64,000 nucleotides of DNA, taken from the NCBI GenBank assembly GCA_026214975.1, contig JAOBSW010000228.1, positions 62,001 to 126,000 on the forward strand. The letters run 5' to 3'. Positions 11,652 to 23,695 of the stretch are shown piece by piece. Source of the stretch: Gentiana macrophylla (taxonomy: Eukaryota; Streptophyta; Magnoliopsida; Gentianales; Gentianaceae). Each line of letters begins with the position of its first letter. The first letter of the stretch is position 1. A program made the translations under genes and the position numbers. Under the pieces are notes generated by a model. It searched no databases. It saw nothing but the letters and a program-made list of their open reading frames with translations, and had not been told where the DNA came from.

Positions 11652-13237
11652 CTAGAGCCCTCATTGACTGCGATGGTGGGCGAGTGACGATACGAGTTGG
11701 TGATCAAGAAGTAAGCTATAATGTCTCCAGATCCATTCAAGTACCCTCTGGTCCTCCAACCGGCTTTTCCATTGAGTATATGTCTGATGACTTCGATGAT
11801 TTCATGGAAAAGCAAGTCATGGCTGTTGCAACTGAATATGAGCGACTGGTTGATAATTTGAATAATCATGGTACGGTCAATCTAGATCAGTTAGAAGCTG
11901 ATTTTGAGGATGAGTTGTTGAAAGGAGAAGCTTTGGCGGTGGGACCACTAAGTAAACTCAGTGATGTTGAGTTGAAAAGTGGAGATCTTAAATCAAGTTT
12001 AGAAGACCCCCCTGCAGATTTGGTGTTGAAGCCGTTGCCTAAACATCTGAAGTATGTGTTCCTAAGAGAAGGTGACAAGCTTCCTCTGATTATATTTGCC
12101 AAGTTGTCTCGTTTAGAGGAGATGAAAATAATCAACGTCTTGAAAAAGAACGAGAAAGCCTTTGGGTGGCAAGTAGGAGATATCAGAGGGATATCTCCCG
12201 ACATCTGTATGCATAAGATCAAGACTAATGAGGGTGTGAAATGTATTAGACAGCCCCAGAGGAGGCTCAACCCTCATATGCAAGAAGTGGTTAAGAAAGA
12301 AATCATCAAACTTCTGGATATGGGAATCATTTATGCCATCGCTGATAATGAATGGGTATCCCCGACTCAGGTAGTTCCCAAGAAAGGTGGAATTACGATT
12401 GAGAAGAATGAGAAGGGAGAGGAAATAGCGTTGAGACTTGTCACTGGTTACAGAGTCTGCATTGATTACAGAAAGCTCAATGAAGTAATCATGAAAGATC
12501 ACTTTCCCCTTCCATTCATTGACCAGATGCTTGAGCGTCTGGCAGGGCACGCATTCTACTGCTTCTTGGATGGATATTCAGGATACTTTCAGATACCCAT
12601 TGATCCAGATGACCAAGAAAAGATCACTTTCACCTGCCCTTATGGTACATTCGCTTACATGCGAAAGCCATTTGGTCTCTGCAATGCCCCAGCTACATTT
12701 CAAAGATGTATGCTGGCTATCTTTGACGGGCTAGTAGAAAAGTGTATGGAAATCTTTATGGACGATTTTTCGGTCTTTGGTCAGTCTTTCGACGACTGTC
12801 TTGACAATCTAGATCAAGTGTTATCCAGATGTGTGGAAAAGAACTTAGTGCTAAATTGGGAAAAGTGCCACATCATGGTAGATAAGGGAATAGTTATTGG
12901 CCACAAGATCTCCGCCAAGGGTATTGAGGTAGACAGATCCAAAGTAGACGCTATCGAGAAGATGAGTTATCCGAAGAATGTGCATGAAGTGAGAGGCTTT
13001 CTTGGACATGTCGGTTTCTACAGAAGATTCATTCAAGACTTCTCCAAGATAGCCAAGCCCTGCTCTACTTTACTTAAGGAAGACGTTGAGTTCGATTTTG
13101 ATGAAAATTGCAAGCGGCGTTTGAGGAGCTTAAAACCGTTTAATCTCTGCTCCAATTCTTATATCGCTTTATTTGGAATCTACCTTTCGAGCTTATGTGC
13201 GGCGACGATCAAACTATGCGATTGGTCTTTGTTTTAG
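11642..13237 (+). CDS. Gypsy A reverse transcriptase (open frame, 531 aa), RNase H start
   Basis: The longest intact piece of the window. Residues 1-100 are the protease tail and linker. RT motifs run from about residue 190: QRRLNPHMQEVVKKEI, WVSPTQVVPKKGG, RVCIDYRKLNEVIMKDHFPL, FLDGYSGYFQIPI, FGLCNAPATFQRCM and the catalytic FMDDFSVFG box (YMDD equivalent). The connection domain follows (GHKISAKGIEVDRSKVDAI, FLGHVGFYRRFI). RNase H is lost after about residue 490 by frameshift. The frame has no conventional start because it is part of a polyprotein; the ATG at 11642 is not meaningful. The polymerase core looks intact. Confidence 0.93.
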   Translation: MSLTRALIDCDGGRVTIRVGDQEVSYNVSRSIQVPSGPPTGFSIEYMSDDFDDFMEKQVMAVATEYERLVDNLNNHGTVNLDQLEADFEDELLKGEALAVGPLSKLSDVELKSGDLKSSLEDPPADLVLKPLPKHLKYVFLREGDKLPLIIFAKLSRLEEMKIINVLKKNEKAFGWQVGDIRGISPDICMHKIKTNEGVKCIRQPQRRLNPHMQEVVKKEIIKLLDMGIIYAIADNEWVSPTQVVPKKGGITIEKNEKGEEIALRLVTGYRVCIDYRKLNEVIMKDHFPLPFIDQMLERLAGHAFYCFLDGYSGYFQIPIDPDDQEKITFTCPYGTFAYMRKPFGLCNAPATFQRCMLAIFDGLVEKCMEIFMDDFSVFGQSFDDCLDNLDQVLSRCVEKNLVLNWEKCHIMVDKGIVIGHKISAKGIEVDRSKVDAIEKMSYPKNVHEVRGFLGHVGFYRRFIQDFSKIAKPCSTLLKEDVEFDFDENCKRRLRSLKPFNLCSNSYIALFGIYLSSLCAATIKLCDWSLF

Positions 13238-13689
13238 GACAAAGAATCAAAGGAAATTCCATCCAATCTATTACATGATCCACACATTGAATCCTTCTCA
13301 AGTTAACTATACTACTACGAAAAGGAATTATTGGCCGTAGTCTTTGCTATGGACAAGTTTCGTAGTTACTTGTTAGGAGCTCAAGTGATTGTGTGGATCG
13401 ATCACGCGCTGCTGCGATATCGATGACGAAGAAAGAGGCCAAACCGCGCTTCTTTGCGTTGGATACCGACCTACAAGAGTTTGACGTTCAAATTAAAGAC
13501 AAAAGAGGCAAAGTGAAAAGCGTCGTGGCGGATCATGTTTCAAGAATGTTAAGTGAGGAAAAGGATGATCCAGATGATATAGATCTTTACTTTCCTCTAG
13601 AAAACATTATGCTTATCGATGGCTGCGCTCTAGATGTTCTATGGTATTCTTCCATTCTCAATTACCTTCATTCCTGATATCTTGATCCA
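13238..13689 (+). pseudogene. Gypsy A RNase H remnant
   Basis: Continues from the RT frame after frameshifts. Recognisable blocks are a YTTTKRNYWP-like relic of the YxTTEKELLAVV motif near 13305, MTKKEAKPRFFALDTDLQEF at about 13420, and VVADHVSRM near 13530, the usual end of plant gypsy RNase H. It would remove the RNA strand during cDNA synthesis. It is broken into at least three frames. Confidence 0.8.
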
Positions 13690-14654
13690 GAATTCTCTTA
13701 TCGGGGAGAGAAAAAGTTCTTCTCTCGATTTGAAATCTTTCGTTTGGGATGAACCTTATCATTTAAGATCTGTAAAGATGGTGCGCTTAGAAGATGTGTT
13801 CGGAACCGAAAGCGTAGCGATATTATTGAGCAAATGCCACAAGTGGACCCACTGGAGGTCACTTTGGTCCTTGGAAAACCGTTGCTAAGATCTTCCAATC
13901 CGGTTTCTATTGGCCCACGATCTTTAAAGACACGAAGCTTTACAGAAAGCGTGTGATAGATGCCAAAGAACCGGTACTCGACAAGGCGTTTTGACATGCC
14001 TTTGACACCCATCTTAGAATGCGAAGTCTTTGATGTATGGGGCATCGATTTTATGGGACCATTCCCATCATCTTGTGGTAACAAATACATCTTAGTCTGC
14101 GTGAGATTACGTGTCCAAATGGGTGGAGGCTCAGAGGCCACGACTCACAATGATCATAAGACGGTCATGAAGTTCTTAAAGAAAAATATTTTCATGATAT
14201 TTGGATGTCCTCGAGCCTTGATCAGCGATGAAGGAACGCACATTTGCAACCGACCCTTAGAAAAAGTGCTTGAAAAGTATGGTGTTCGTCATAAGGCCCG
14301 ACACACCATATCATCCTATTTGAGTGGTCGAGGTTGAACGGAGCAACCAAAGCATTAAGAAGATCCTGGAAAAAGCGGTCCTTGATCATAGAAAAGATGG
14401 AGTTTGAAATTGGATGATGTACTATGGGCATACTGAACCGCCTATAAGACTCCTATAGGTACATCTCCATATCAAATGGTTTATGGTAAGCCATGTCATC
14501 ACGCCAATCGAGTTAGAGCATAGAGCTTCTTGGGCTACAAATTTTCTAAACTTTGATTCCCAATCTTGTGGTAAGCATCGATCGCAATGAGATTGCATGA
14601 GTTGGACGAATTCGGACTCGAGCCCACGAAAGCGCCAGGATCAAGAAAGATAAG
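13690..14654 (+). pseudogene. Gypsy A integrase, zinc-binding and catalytic core
   Basis: The N-terminal zinc-binding region is seen as KCHKW (HxxH...CxxC relic, 13740-13960). The core DDE domain at 13960-14337 includes [17 protein letters not shown], with the first catalytic Asp in GIDFMGP, and ALISDEGTH with the second. The region of the catalytic Glu (14338-14654) is scrambled by stops and indels. It is therefore dead as an enzyme in this copy. Confidence 0.85.
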
Positions 14655-15239
14655 ATGAAACTCCTACATGACGCCAAGATTAAGAAGAGAGAATTTCAAG
14701 TCGGGGAACGAGTTCTTTTGTATAATTCCAGGTTACATCTGTTTCCTGGAAAGTTAAGGACACGATGGTCCGGTCCCTTTGAGATTCTCCAAATTATTCC
14801 TGGAGGCGTTCTAGAACTACGCGGTTATGGTGACCAACCGTTTCGAGTAAATGGTCAAAGGTGTAAGCACTACATTGGTGAACCCAAGGAAAAGCCTTTG
14901 ATTGTTCGTTTCCTCGATATCCTCGGGTGTGGTACTAAAGAAGTCGAAGAATTTGACGAGTTTTCACCCAACCTGTTTTTAGAGGATGACGGTAGTGGTC
15001 GCTCTGAAGAAGTTCTAGCAGGTAGTTGGGATATGGAAGAGTTTGAGAGGGAGCGTAAGCTAAAACGTCATCAGAATACTCAGAAGAAGAAGTCGACCAT
15101 AGGGCAGTTTAAACGTATTTGGAAAGCTATCAAAGATTTCACCCCATGTGTTATGTGCTGTTTCTGCAGCCGAACTACTGACCCAAGTCTAGACGAGGTA
15201 GTGGCTGGCAGAAAAGCCAAATGGCCTGATCCAGGCTGA
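14655..15239 (+). CDS. Gypsy A integrase C-terminal domain (open frame, 194 aa)
   Basis: GERVLLYNSRLHLFPGKL and RTRWSGPFEI at residues 20-60 are the conserved C-terminal DNA-binding (GPY/F-like) module of plant Athila/Tat integrases. The tail to 15239 is acidic then basic, with a Cys-rich stretch (CVMCCFC) near the end. It is the end of the pol polyprotein; the stop TGA at 15237 matches the usual position. The ATG at 14655 is internal to the original polyprotein. Confidence 0.82.
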   Translation: MKLLHDAKIKKREFQVGERVLLYNSRLHLFPGKLRTRWSGPFEILQIIPGGVLELRGYGDQPFRVNGQRCKHYIGEPKEKPLIVRFLDILGCGTKEVEEFDEFSPNLFLEDDGSGRSEEVLAGSWDMEEFERERKLKRHQNTQKKKSTIGQFKRIWKAIKDFTPCVMCCFCSRTTDPSLDEVVAGRKAKWPDPG

Positions 15240-16082
15240 GCTAAAAGAGTGTCGAGCTAACGACATTAACCAATAGCGCCACTAGGAGGCATCCTAGATA
15301 TCCATTTCTGTTTTGGTTACTTTCGTTTTTGTTCTTTTCTTTGATTTATTTGTTAGGGTAATTGTTGACTCTGCCTTGTCAGTTGATTCGATTTCACCTT
15401 ATCCTTCTCTTTATCTTTATTTTGCCATGTTATATCCCCCTATTCCCCGAGGTACGTTTTGTTTTGTTTTTCAAGTGTGCGGGATATTTGCGATAGCAAT
15501 TGTGAGCTTTTAGATGAAGCCGTTTTCCGGTGGATGGTCCCGCGGTATCTTGATTTCTTCAAGCATTTCGGATCGACTCGCGACCACTTCCGGACTTGCA
15601 CCTTGAACTACAATCAGCTAAGTCCTTTATCTTTTCTTTAATTTCGCACAACCCGAGGACATGTTGTGGTTTCGAGTAAGGGGGAGGGAATGATTTGATA
15701 TGTATCTATACATTTGCTTAATTAAATTCTGAGTCTATGCAAAATGAGCTAGAATTTTCAAAATATTTCGACATTTTGGTTTTTGTTTTGTCCCGAGTAG
15801 GCAATTCAATTCAATGTTCGTTATTTTTATAGTCATCCAAGCTATATATCATATGTTTGATAAGTTAGTTGTTTCACCTGAGATCTATTTTTCACGAACC
15901 ATAGTGAACGATGAGCTAATTTATAAAGTTATACCCCTCTTGACGAGTGATTTCTGATTTTCTTATAAGTCATGTGCTTAGTGCTACGTATATATCTTGA
16001 GATTTATGATAGTTTGTATTTAGATCCGAAGTATGTTATACTGTGAATATCTAAGGTTTGAATGTGATAAGTAACACGTAAC
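15240..16082 (+). other. Gypsy A 3' non-coding region, first part
   Basis: No supported gene. At 15652-15690 it has the sequence CCGAGGACATG followed by AAGGGGGAGGGAATGATTTG, similar to the GAGGACAATG...TAAGTGGGGG stretch that follows the coding part in Athila-type elements (also at 20444 in B). It resembles a PPT but is not followed by an LTR copy. It continues after element B at 23169-23695. Confidence 0.6.
16078..16082. repeat. TSD GTAAC, left copy, element B
   Basis: GTAAC before TGATGACGG; the same five bases follow the 3' LTR at 23164-23168. Confidence 0.92.
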
Positions 16083-17832
16083 TGATGACGGTCAAATTAT
16101 ACCCGTAAAAGTCATCAACATTGACCTTAAATCGAGATTAATAATGTATATTTCATATTAAATCACTCGTTTATATTAATTATTTAATGTTAAGTGATTA
16201 TTAATATGATATTTGGTATTTAGCTGTTTTTATTATTAAAAGACCGATTTATTGTGCGATAAATGCTGATTTTGTAGATCACGACAAATCGAGAGGATAA
16301 ATGTCATTCAATCAGTAAATCTCGAGATAATAAGGAAGAAAATCGGAGCATTAATCAAGAGATAAATAAGTGGAATCAGATCAGCACGGAAAGAATGCAG
16401 TGGGGAACAAGTCGAGACAAAAGGCGCGCGTTTAACACGTGCGAGAAAAAGGCTCGATCGACCGAGCCCCCTATCATTCGGTCGACCGAGTATGTCGGTT
16501 CGGTCACTCACGAGATTTTCACGTGTATATCTTCTAGATCCTCCCTAGGTCGGTTACAACCTCTATATAAGCAGCAGCTACGAGAAATTGTAAATCATCC
16601 CTTCATTCTTTCTTCAATCTTACAATTCAAAATATAACTTTGATACAATGTAGAATAATTTGAGGGTTTCCAGCAATTTAGGGGCTTCAATATGTAAGCC
16701 TTTATTTTCTGTCTTTTTATTTTCAGTAATTAATTCCCCAATTATGCTTTATCGTTTGAGTTAGTTAATCATAGCTAGATGATGTAGATCTAGGCTATGA
16801 CGTTGGGAAGGTGGCGACACCTTGTCTATGAGGATCCCATAACCTACGTCATCTACTTAGTTTCTATCCATGAATCTGCATTGTTTAATTAATGTGTATC
16901 TAAGTTAGTTTATATGAATGCTTTACGAATTACTGTTTAATCCGTTGTGTATGATGAAACGCTGAGAGATACGTTCAGGGATGTAATCTGGGGTAAAAAG
17001 ACCATTCGATCGACCGAGCCCCCTGTTCATCCGTTAGATAGCCATGTCTTTATGGTTAGGTTAACTTAATAGAATTTATTATCTCAGTAGGTATGGCTAT
17101 GGCTACGTTACTTGCTTAGTTTAATTAAAACGTGTAAAAAGGAAATACCAGTATAAAACTCTTAGGTAGGCTTATGAATTGCTCTTCACGGACGTTCAGC
17201 GTTATCTAGGTAGGTTTATATTAGGGAATTGCGCGCACCTTCTTTATACGTAGGTCGTAAACTAGCATGGGACTATAACTTGGTAATTGCTAGTTGGACG
17301 AGAGCTTGAGTAATCGTTTAGGAAGTACTTCTAACCATAGGAATGTTGCCTAGACGAGGTGTACGATTAATATCGGCATCCTTAGTGTCGTAAGCGTGCA
17401 AGTTATATGAGATGGATACCCAAAAGGTGAAGTCACATAATGTAGCACAGTGATCTAGCAACCTAACCGGTGCTAAGTCAAGTTAAAGAGGATGACTCCC
17501 GTAGCCAATCTAAGATAGATACAAACGGATTGACAGTTAATAAGTTCAGTTTATTATATAAATTATCTAGGTCCAAACGATAAAGACTATAATTGGGGAG
17601 GTTAATTACGTTGTGTCGAGTCGTGTCTTTACCTTTCTAATCTTATGTTGGTCGTAGACCGCCTCTATGTCCTTAACATGTTTAATTAATTGTTTGTATA
17701 TAAGATGATCCACAATTGGTTCCCTGTGGGATCGACCTTGATTCACTATAGTTATACTACGATGGGCCTAGTCCTCTTGCTAGTATTTCTTTATGGTGGT
17801 CAAGTATATTATAACCTGATTGACCCCGATCA
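16083..17832 (+). repeat. Element B 5' LTR
   Basis: 1750 bp, TGATGACGGTCAAATTATAC to TTGACCCCGATCA. TATA-like TATATAA lies at 16564-16570. Palindromes of the TCGGTCGACCGA type lie at 16453, 16478 and 17005, two of them with a G-to-A change. Confidence 0.93.
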
Positions 17833-20800
17833 AGTTTTTGGTGCCGTTGCCGGGGAACCAATGGCCATTTTTATATATAAATAATTTTTATTCATGTCGA
17901 GTTTTCTGTTTTAGAGTCTGTTTTTACATTTTTGAGTCCCTCTGGTTGTCTGCTCTGTGTAAAAATTCCGAATCTGGAATATTGGTTTTGCTCCCAGGTG
18001 AGCCTCTCTGCCGCCAAATGAGCCTGGTTCTATTTTACGGGACTTGGCGTGTCTGTTTATCCTCAGTATGTTTAATCCGTAGGTCTGATAGCAGCATGGG
18101 AGACCATGTTAAAATCAGTCTACGGTCTGTTTTGTTTTTCTTCTGTTTGCAGAAACCAGGGAAGCAATAATCTGAGTCAGTAATTTTTCAAGGGCGCTGA
18201 GAAAATAACCCAGCAACATGCGGAATTACTACTCTATGATGGGAAAAACGATGGAAGCAATACCATTAAAGCACCAAGATGGCTCCGAAGAAAAAATATA
18301 TATTTTAAGGCTTAAATTCTTCGTGGTACAATGTTGAAGGCTGAAGGCAAGGTACTACCTTTTTTTTGCTTATGTTTTACTACCTTTTGGTTTTTTGAGC
18401 ATAAGTTAGCCTATACATGAACCTTAGTATGAATCTTAGCCCGGAGTTGGTTTGTAAGAATAATTTTATTAGTGTCGAAGGTTTTGCCCCATATCTGTCT
18501 CATCTAAAGGGTGTAGGGAAACAAGTAGCCGTTGAAAGGAAGCAGTGAATAAAGAGTTCCTCGTAGTTCTGTCAAAATCTCATTGTCCTATGCATGAGAT
18601 TGTTTCTACTGGCCATGGGAGCAACAATTTGTGTAGTTTTTAACACTTCTCAATCTAAAAAAGACGTTGAGTTTTGTGAGAGCATAATGAAGCAGCATTA
18701 TAGAGGATGTGATTAAAATGGGTCCCTAGGACTAAATCTCCTTAGAATTCACTAATTCCTAAAACGAGAGCCGAGGTAAGAGCTTTGGATAAATGGTAAG
18801 GATAAATGTCGTTTCCTAGGTCTCACAACCAAGGGAAGGGTATTAATTCGCAAAAGCAACAAGCCCACCTCTTATAGTGCGCGAAGGGTCAAAGTCTGGC
18901 GATCCAAGAATGATAACTGACAAGGATAATTTTTGGAAAGTCGAGCTGAGGACTTTAAACTCAGAACTACTTCTTTAAAACCCTTAGGATTTCTTTTTAG
19001 GATTTTAGGTTTTGTTTTCTTTGAGTCAAATAAAAGTAACGTGACATATGTTGAGGTTTTTATTTTGCCGTGTTCGATGGCCATTGGGCTAAGGATGTGC
19101 AAAACTTTTTACTCAATATAGGCCACGTGAAATAGAGTTCCGTAGGAGAGTCAAGAAATTGCTAAAGAAAAGGAAATTTAGCAATCCACCTTAAGATGGA
19201 AGCATTAAGAGAGCTTGAGAATTATTGAAAATGTAACAGAGAATGATTGGTGTGAACAAGAACAATCTTGGTCAAATTCTAAATCTTTTTAGGTGATCCA
19301 AGTGAAAATCCAAAGTGATGTGCAATGCATTCTGCAATTATCCTTATCTTTCCCTTTACACTTTTTCACCTTCAAACTTTTCGATCCTCTCACCAATCTG
19401 CACCACAGTTCACATTTCTAACCATTCTTTCATCACCTCTCTTTCTTTCCATCCGATTCACTCTCCCACCCAATCCCATTCCTTTAAACAATTCTCAATC
19501 CCAAAAACACAATTCCTTACCCACCCTTTATCTTTTCTTCCCATCCTTATGTGTATCTTTTTCTAAACCCATCATACTCTCAACCTCCATTTTGTTTACA
19601 AAATAACTTTGTGTTGCGGAATTTGAAATATTGCAAAGCTTTAATGATTATTTTTTAACATTTTGATTTTCATGAATACTAGTTGGGTAAGTGTAGCTTT
19701 GACCCTAGCTAGATTTTAAGAGTTTTTGGTTCGATCAAAATACAACTTATCTTTCTACCGGAAGTTTTAAATTTCACACTTTTCCGCCTATTCCGGCATT
19801 TCTAGATGATAAGTTTTGTTCTGAACTATCACACCGATCCGACCTTGTTGATGACGGTTATGACTTTTACGTGATACATTGGGTTATTAGTAATTCGAGG
19901 AGTAGCTACATCTCCTAAGTTGTTGATATCCAATGCAAGCGAAGTTTGCGTTAAGTATTTGATTTTATCTTTAGCCAATAGGTCGCATTCAATCTGTTAT
20001 ACTTTACCAAGTTTCTCTTTTCTGGATTGAATACCTTTTCGATCGAGTCACCCTCGTGTTTTCCCACGTCGGGTAATGCTTTTTGATCTTTGTCTTCTCC
20101 ACCCGGTTTTAAGAATATTTAGGCGGTGGAGGTTGTAGATGAAGACCACCATCTTTAGTTGCTTGTTTATTTTTCTTTCTATTTAGTATTTTTCTTGTCT
20201 TTGGTTGTATAAAATAAAGTGGCTTAAAATATTTTTCGGTATTCATACCTAATTACTGCCACATTATTCTATAACTTCCATAGACATGGTGTTATTAACG
20301 GTTTCGTGGAGTTTGTGCCTTATACTGAGGTTTTCACTTGCTTCTCCACAACGTCTTTGACATTTACTCCGATCATCTGTTCCTTTACTTGAGAGCCGTT
20401 TCAGAGCTAAGTCTTTTCTTAAATTCTCATTTATTTTTGTCATTGAGGACAATGCCATGTTTAAGTGGGGGTAGGAGACTTAGCCATGTTATGTTATAAT
20501 TGAAAATTGAATGAAACGGCACATGATTACAAAAATTGAATAAATACCATATTATGTATCTCGTACCCTTAGAATTGTGAGTTCCTAGCTAAGAATTGAT
20601 AGGAAAGGAACCAAGTTTCATGAGTAAGTGATCATTTTATACTTATGTTAAGTAAATTTAAGGATATTCATGCCCGTTTTTGCAAGTAGTTATTTATTAT
20701 TCAATTACTCAATCTGTGAATCGAGTATACCGTGCAAATCATAATAACTGAAGAAATTATGTGTACATTGCATAGATGATTGGTTATGTGAATTTAGTAT

Positions 20801-21406
20801 CAATATATATCTGCTAATGCATTCTTATCTTTTAGCCATTAAAGCGGAGTAATAAGCTTGAGACGTACTTGTGTTTTAGCAAAATGTTAGACACTGGGCT
20901 TGTAGTGACATTACCAAAGTAGCCCCGCGCTTGTGGTAATATTCGATGCTATACATGATCTAAGATAGGGGGATACTCTAAAAAGTTTTCTTCCTTGAGA
21001 TTGATGGTATTTGAAAAATATGAAGAATTGAAGAAATTCAACTTTTAAGAGGCTTTGAGTAGTACTTGGTCTCCAAGTCCAAAATCCCTATAGATACGCT
21101 CTTGCTTATTGCTCTAGTGCTCTAACCATTGCGAGGCATAAGATGTATGAATGCTGAGGTTGGTAGGTTGAGATTGCGAAGTTAGCATAAACTCTAATCT
21201 TGCCACGAATATATAAAATTAAATGCACATGCACACATCACTTCGATTCATAGTAAGTAGTGAATAATGGATATCTTATGAGCATGACTAGTATGAGTTG
21301 ACTTGAGTTTCTTGTGTAAGTATGATTTGACCATAGAAAATGTTGTCTAGGGGAATGACTTATTGATGCTTTGTTCGGGACGATCAAAGTCTAAGTGGGG
21401 GGTAGT
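17833..21406 (+). other. Element B interior, non-coding
   Basis: The PBS is at 17839-17856, with one base different from the Asp-type site of gypsy A. A C/T-rich block lies at 19325-19600. CATTGAGGACAATG then TTAAGTGGGGGTAGG lies at 20441-20475. The PPT CTAAGTGGGGGGTAGT is at 21391-21406. Short open frames here (such as 17820-18170, 19315-19606) show no domain and look like chance. Confidence 0.75.
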
Positions 21407-23163
21407 TGATGACGGTCAAATTATACCCGTAAAAGTCATCAACATTGACCTTAAATCGAGATTAATAATGTATATTTCATATTAAATCACTCGTTTATAT
21501 TTTTTATTTAATGTTAAGTGATTATTAATATGATATTTGGTATTTAGCTGTTTTTATTATTAAAAGACCGATTTATTGTGCAATAAATGCTGATTTGGCA
21601 GATCACGACAAATCGAGAGGATAAATGTCATTCAATCAGTAAATCTCGAGATAATAAGGAAGAAAATCGGAGCATTAATCAAGAGATAAATCAGAGGAAT
21701 CAGATCAGCACGGAAAGAATGCAGTGGGGAACAAGTCAGACAAAGAGACGCGTTTAACACGTGCAGAAAAAGGCTCGGTCGACCGAGCCCTATCATTCGG
21801 TCGACCGAGTATGTCGGTTCGGTCACTCACGGGATTTTCGCGTGTATATCTTCTAGATCCTCCCTAGGTCGGTTACAACCTCTATATAAGCAGCAGCTAC
21901 GAGAAATTGTAAATCATCCCTTCATTCTTTCTTCAATCTTACAATTCATAATATAACTTTGATACAATGTAGAATAATTTGAGGTTTCCGGCAATTTAGG
22001 GGCTTCAATATGTAAGCCTTTATTTTCTGTCTTTTATTTTTGATAATTAATTCCTCAATTATGCTTTATCGTTTGAGTTAGTTAATCATAGCTAGATGAT
22101 GTAGATCTAGGCTATGATGTTGGGAAGGTGGCGACACCTTGTCTATGAGATCCCATAACCTACGTCATCTACTTAGTTTATATCCATGAATCGCATTGTT
22201 TAATTAATGTGTATCTAAGTTAGTTTATATGAATGCTTTTACAATTCTTTGTTTAATCCGTTGTGTATGATGAAACGCCGAGAGATACGTCCAGGGATGT
22301 GTCTGGGGGAAAAGACCATTCGGTCGACCGAGCCCGACTATTCGGTCGACCGAGCCCCTGTTCATCCGTTAGATAGCCATGTCTTTATGGTTAGGTTAAC
22401 TTAATAGAATTTATTATCTCAGTAGGTATGGCTATGGCTACGTTACTCGCTTAGTTTAATTAAAACGTGTAAAAAGGAAATACCAGTATAAAACTCTTAG
22501 GTAGGCTTATGAATTGCTCTTCATGGACGTTCAGCGTTATCTAGGTTGGTTTATATTAGGGTATTGCACGCACCTTCTTTATACGTAGGTCGTAAACTAG
22601 CATGGGACTATGACTTGGTAATTGCTAGTTGGACGAGAGCTTGAGTAATCGTTTAGGAAGTACGCCAAACCGTAGGAATGTTGCTTAGACGAGGTGTACG
22701 ATTAATATCGGCATCCTTAGTGTCGTAAGCGTGCAAGTTATATGAGATGGATACCCAAAAGGTGAAGTCACGTAATGTAGCACAGTGATCAGCAACCTAA
22801 CGGTGCTAAGTCAAGTTAAAGAGGATGACTCCGTAGCCAATCTAAGATAGATACAAGCGGATTGACGAGTTAATAAGTTGAGTTTATTATATAAATTATC
22901 TAGGTCCAAACGATAAAGACTATAATGGGGAGGTTAATTACGTTGTGTCGAGTCGTGTCTTTACCTTTCTTGTCTTATGTTGGTCGTAGATCGCCTCTAT
23001 GTCCTTGACATGTTTAATTAATTGTTTGTATATAAGATGATCCACAATTGGTTCCTGTGTGATCGACCTTGATTCACTATAGCTATACTACGATGGGCCT
23101 AGTCCTCTTGCTAGTATTTCTTTATGGTGGTCAAGTATATTATAACCTGATTGACCCCGATCA
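21407..23163 (+). repeat. Element B 3' LTR
   Basis: 1757 bp, same ends as the 5' LTR. It has four TCGGTCGACCGA palindromes (21774, 21797, 22320, 22342), one more than the 5' LTR. TATA-like box at 21883-21889. Confidence 0.93.
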
Positions 23164-23168
23164 GTAAC
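23164..23168. repeat. TSD GTAAC, right copy, element B
   Basis: Directly follows the CCGATCA end of the 3' LTR and equals 16078-16082. Confidence 0.92.
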
Positions 23169-23695
23169 TTATTGTCAAATGAAAATTTTGAGTTTATAAT
23201 GAAGTAATTAGGTGTGTCGAAAGCTGGTCGATGATTTGAGTGCGGTAGGGCGTACCACGTATGTCCTATACCACTATGATGACTAAAAGCTCACGACAGT
23301 CAGAAGAAGCTGGTCGATGATTTGAGTAAGGTAGGGTATATCTCGAATATCCTATTCTGCTATGAGGGCAAGAGCTCATTCTGATGTGCGTTTAAATGTG
23401 AAAATAGTTAAATCAACTAATGAATTGTTATGAAATGGATATAAGACTAAGTTATCGTCTTTCTTATCCCCAGTAGAAACTGATAGATATGCTGTAGGGA
23501 TTATCCTCTGAGTATTTCAGAAAGGCCCTAGATATATTCGATCATTCTTTTCGGGATATTTTACGTTTGTAGGGTACATCTTATGAGTGTCATTTATTGC
23601 TAGTCTACGAGGGGGTATTAGCTAGTTTTGCTTAGAGTTTCTCAAGTTTGGATTTGGTGGAAGTTTTCTATGGCTATGCACACACAGTGGTGAAC
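23169..23695 (+). other. Gypsy A 3' non-coding region, second part
   Basis: Continuation of 15240-16082 after element B. It holds an imperfect direct repeat, AGCTGGTCGATGATTTGAGT near 23222 and 23309, each followed by GGTAGGG. No gene. It stops abruptly at 23695, where sequence changes to a copy of L's LTR. Confidence 0.6.

Larger units (their letters stand above)
16083..23163 (+). mobile_element. Element B: non-autonomous gypsy-type LTR retrotransposon
   Basis: LTRs 16083-17832 and 21407-23163, PBS TGGTGCCGTTGCCGGGGA, PPT AAGTGGGGGGTAGT, TSD GTAAC. The 3.57-kb interior has no gag, protease, RT or integrase motif in any frame I examined. It keeps Athila-type non-coding landmarks: PBS, a pyrimidine-rich block and a GAGGACAATG...AAGTGGGGG stretch. 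It would have to move with proteins from another element, so it is a LARD-like derivative. It is inserted in the 3' non-coding part of gypsy A. Confidence 0.9.

Noticed and set aside
15690..16082. Possible 3' LTR of gypsy A starting TGATATGTATC after a PPT-like tract
   Set aside because: No matching sequence exists before gypsy A's PBS; the true LTR pair is 7004-8514 and 27016-28545 with TSD GTGAT.
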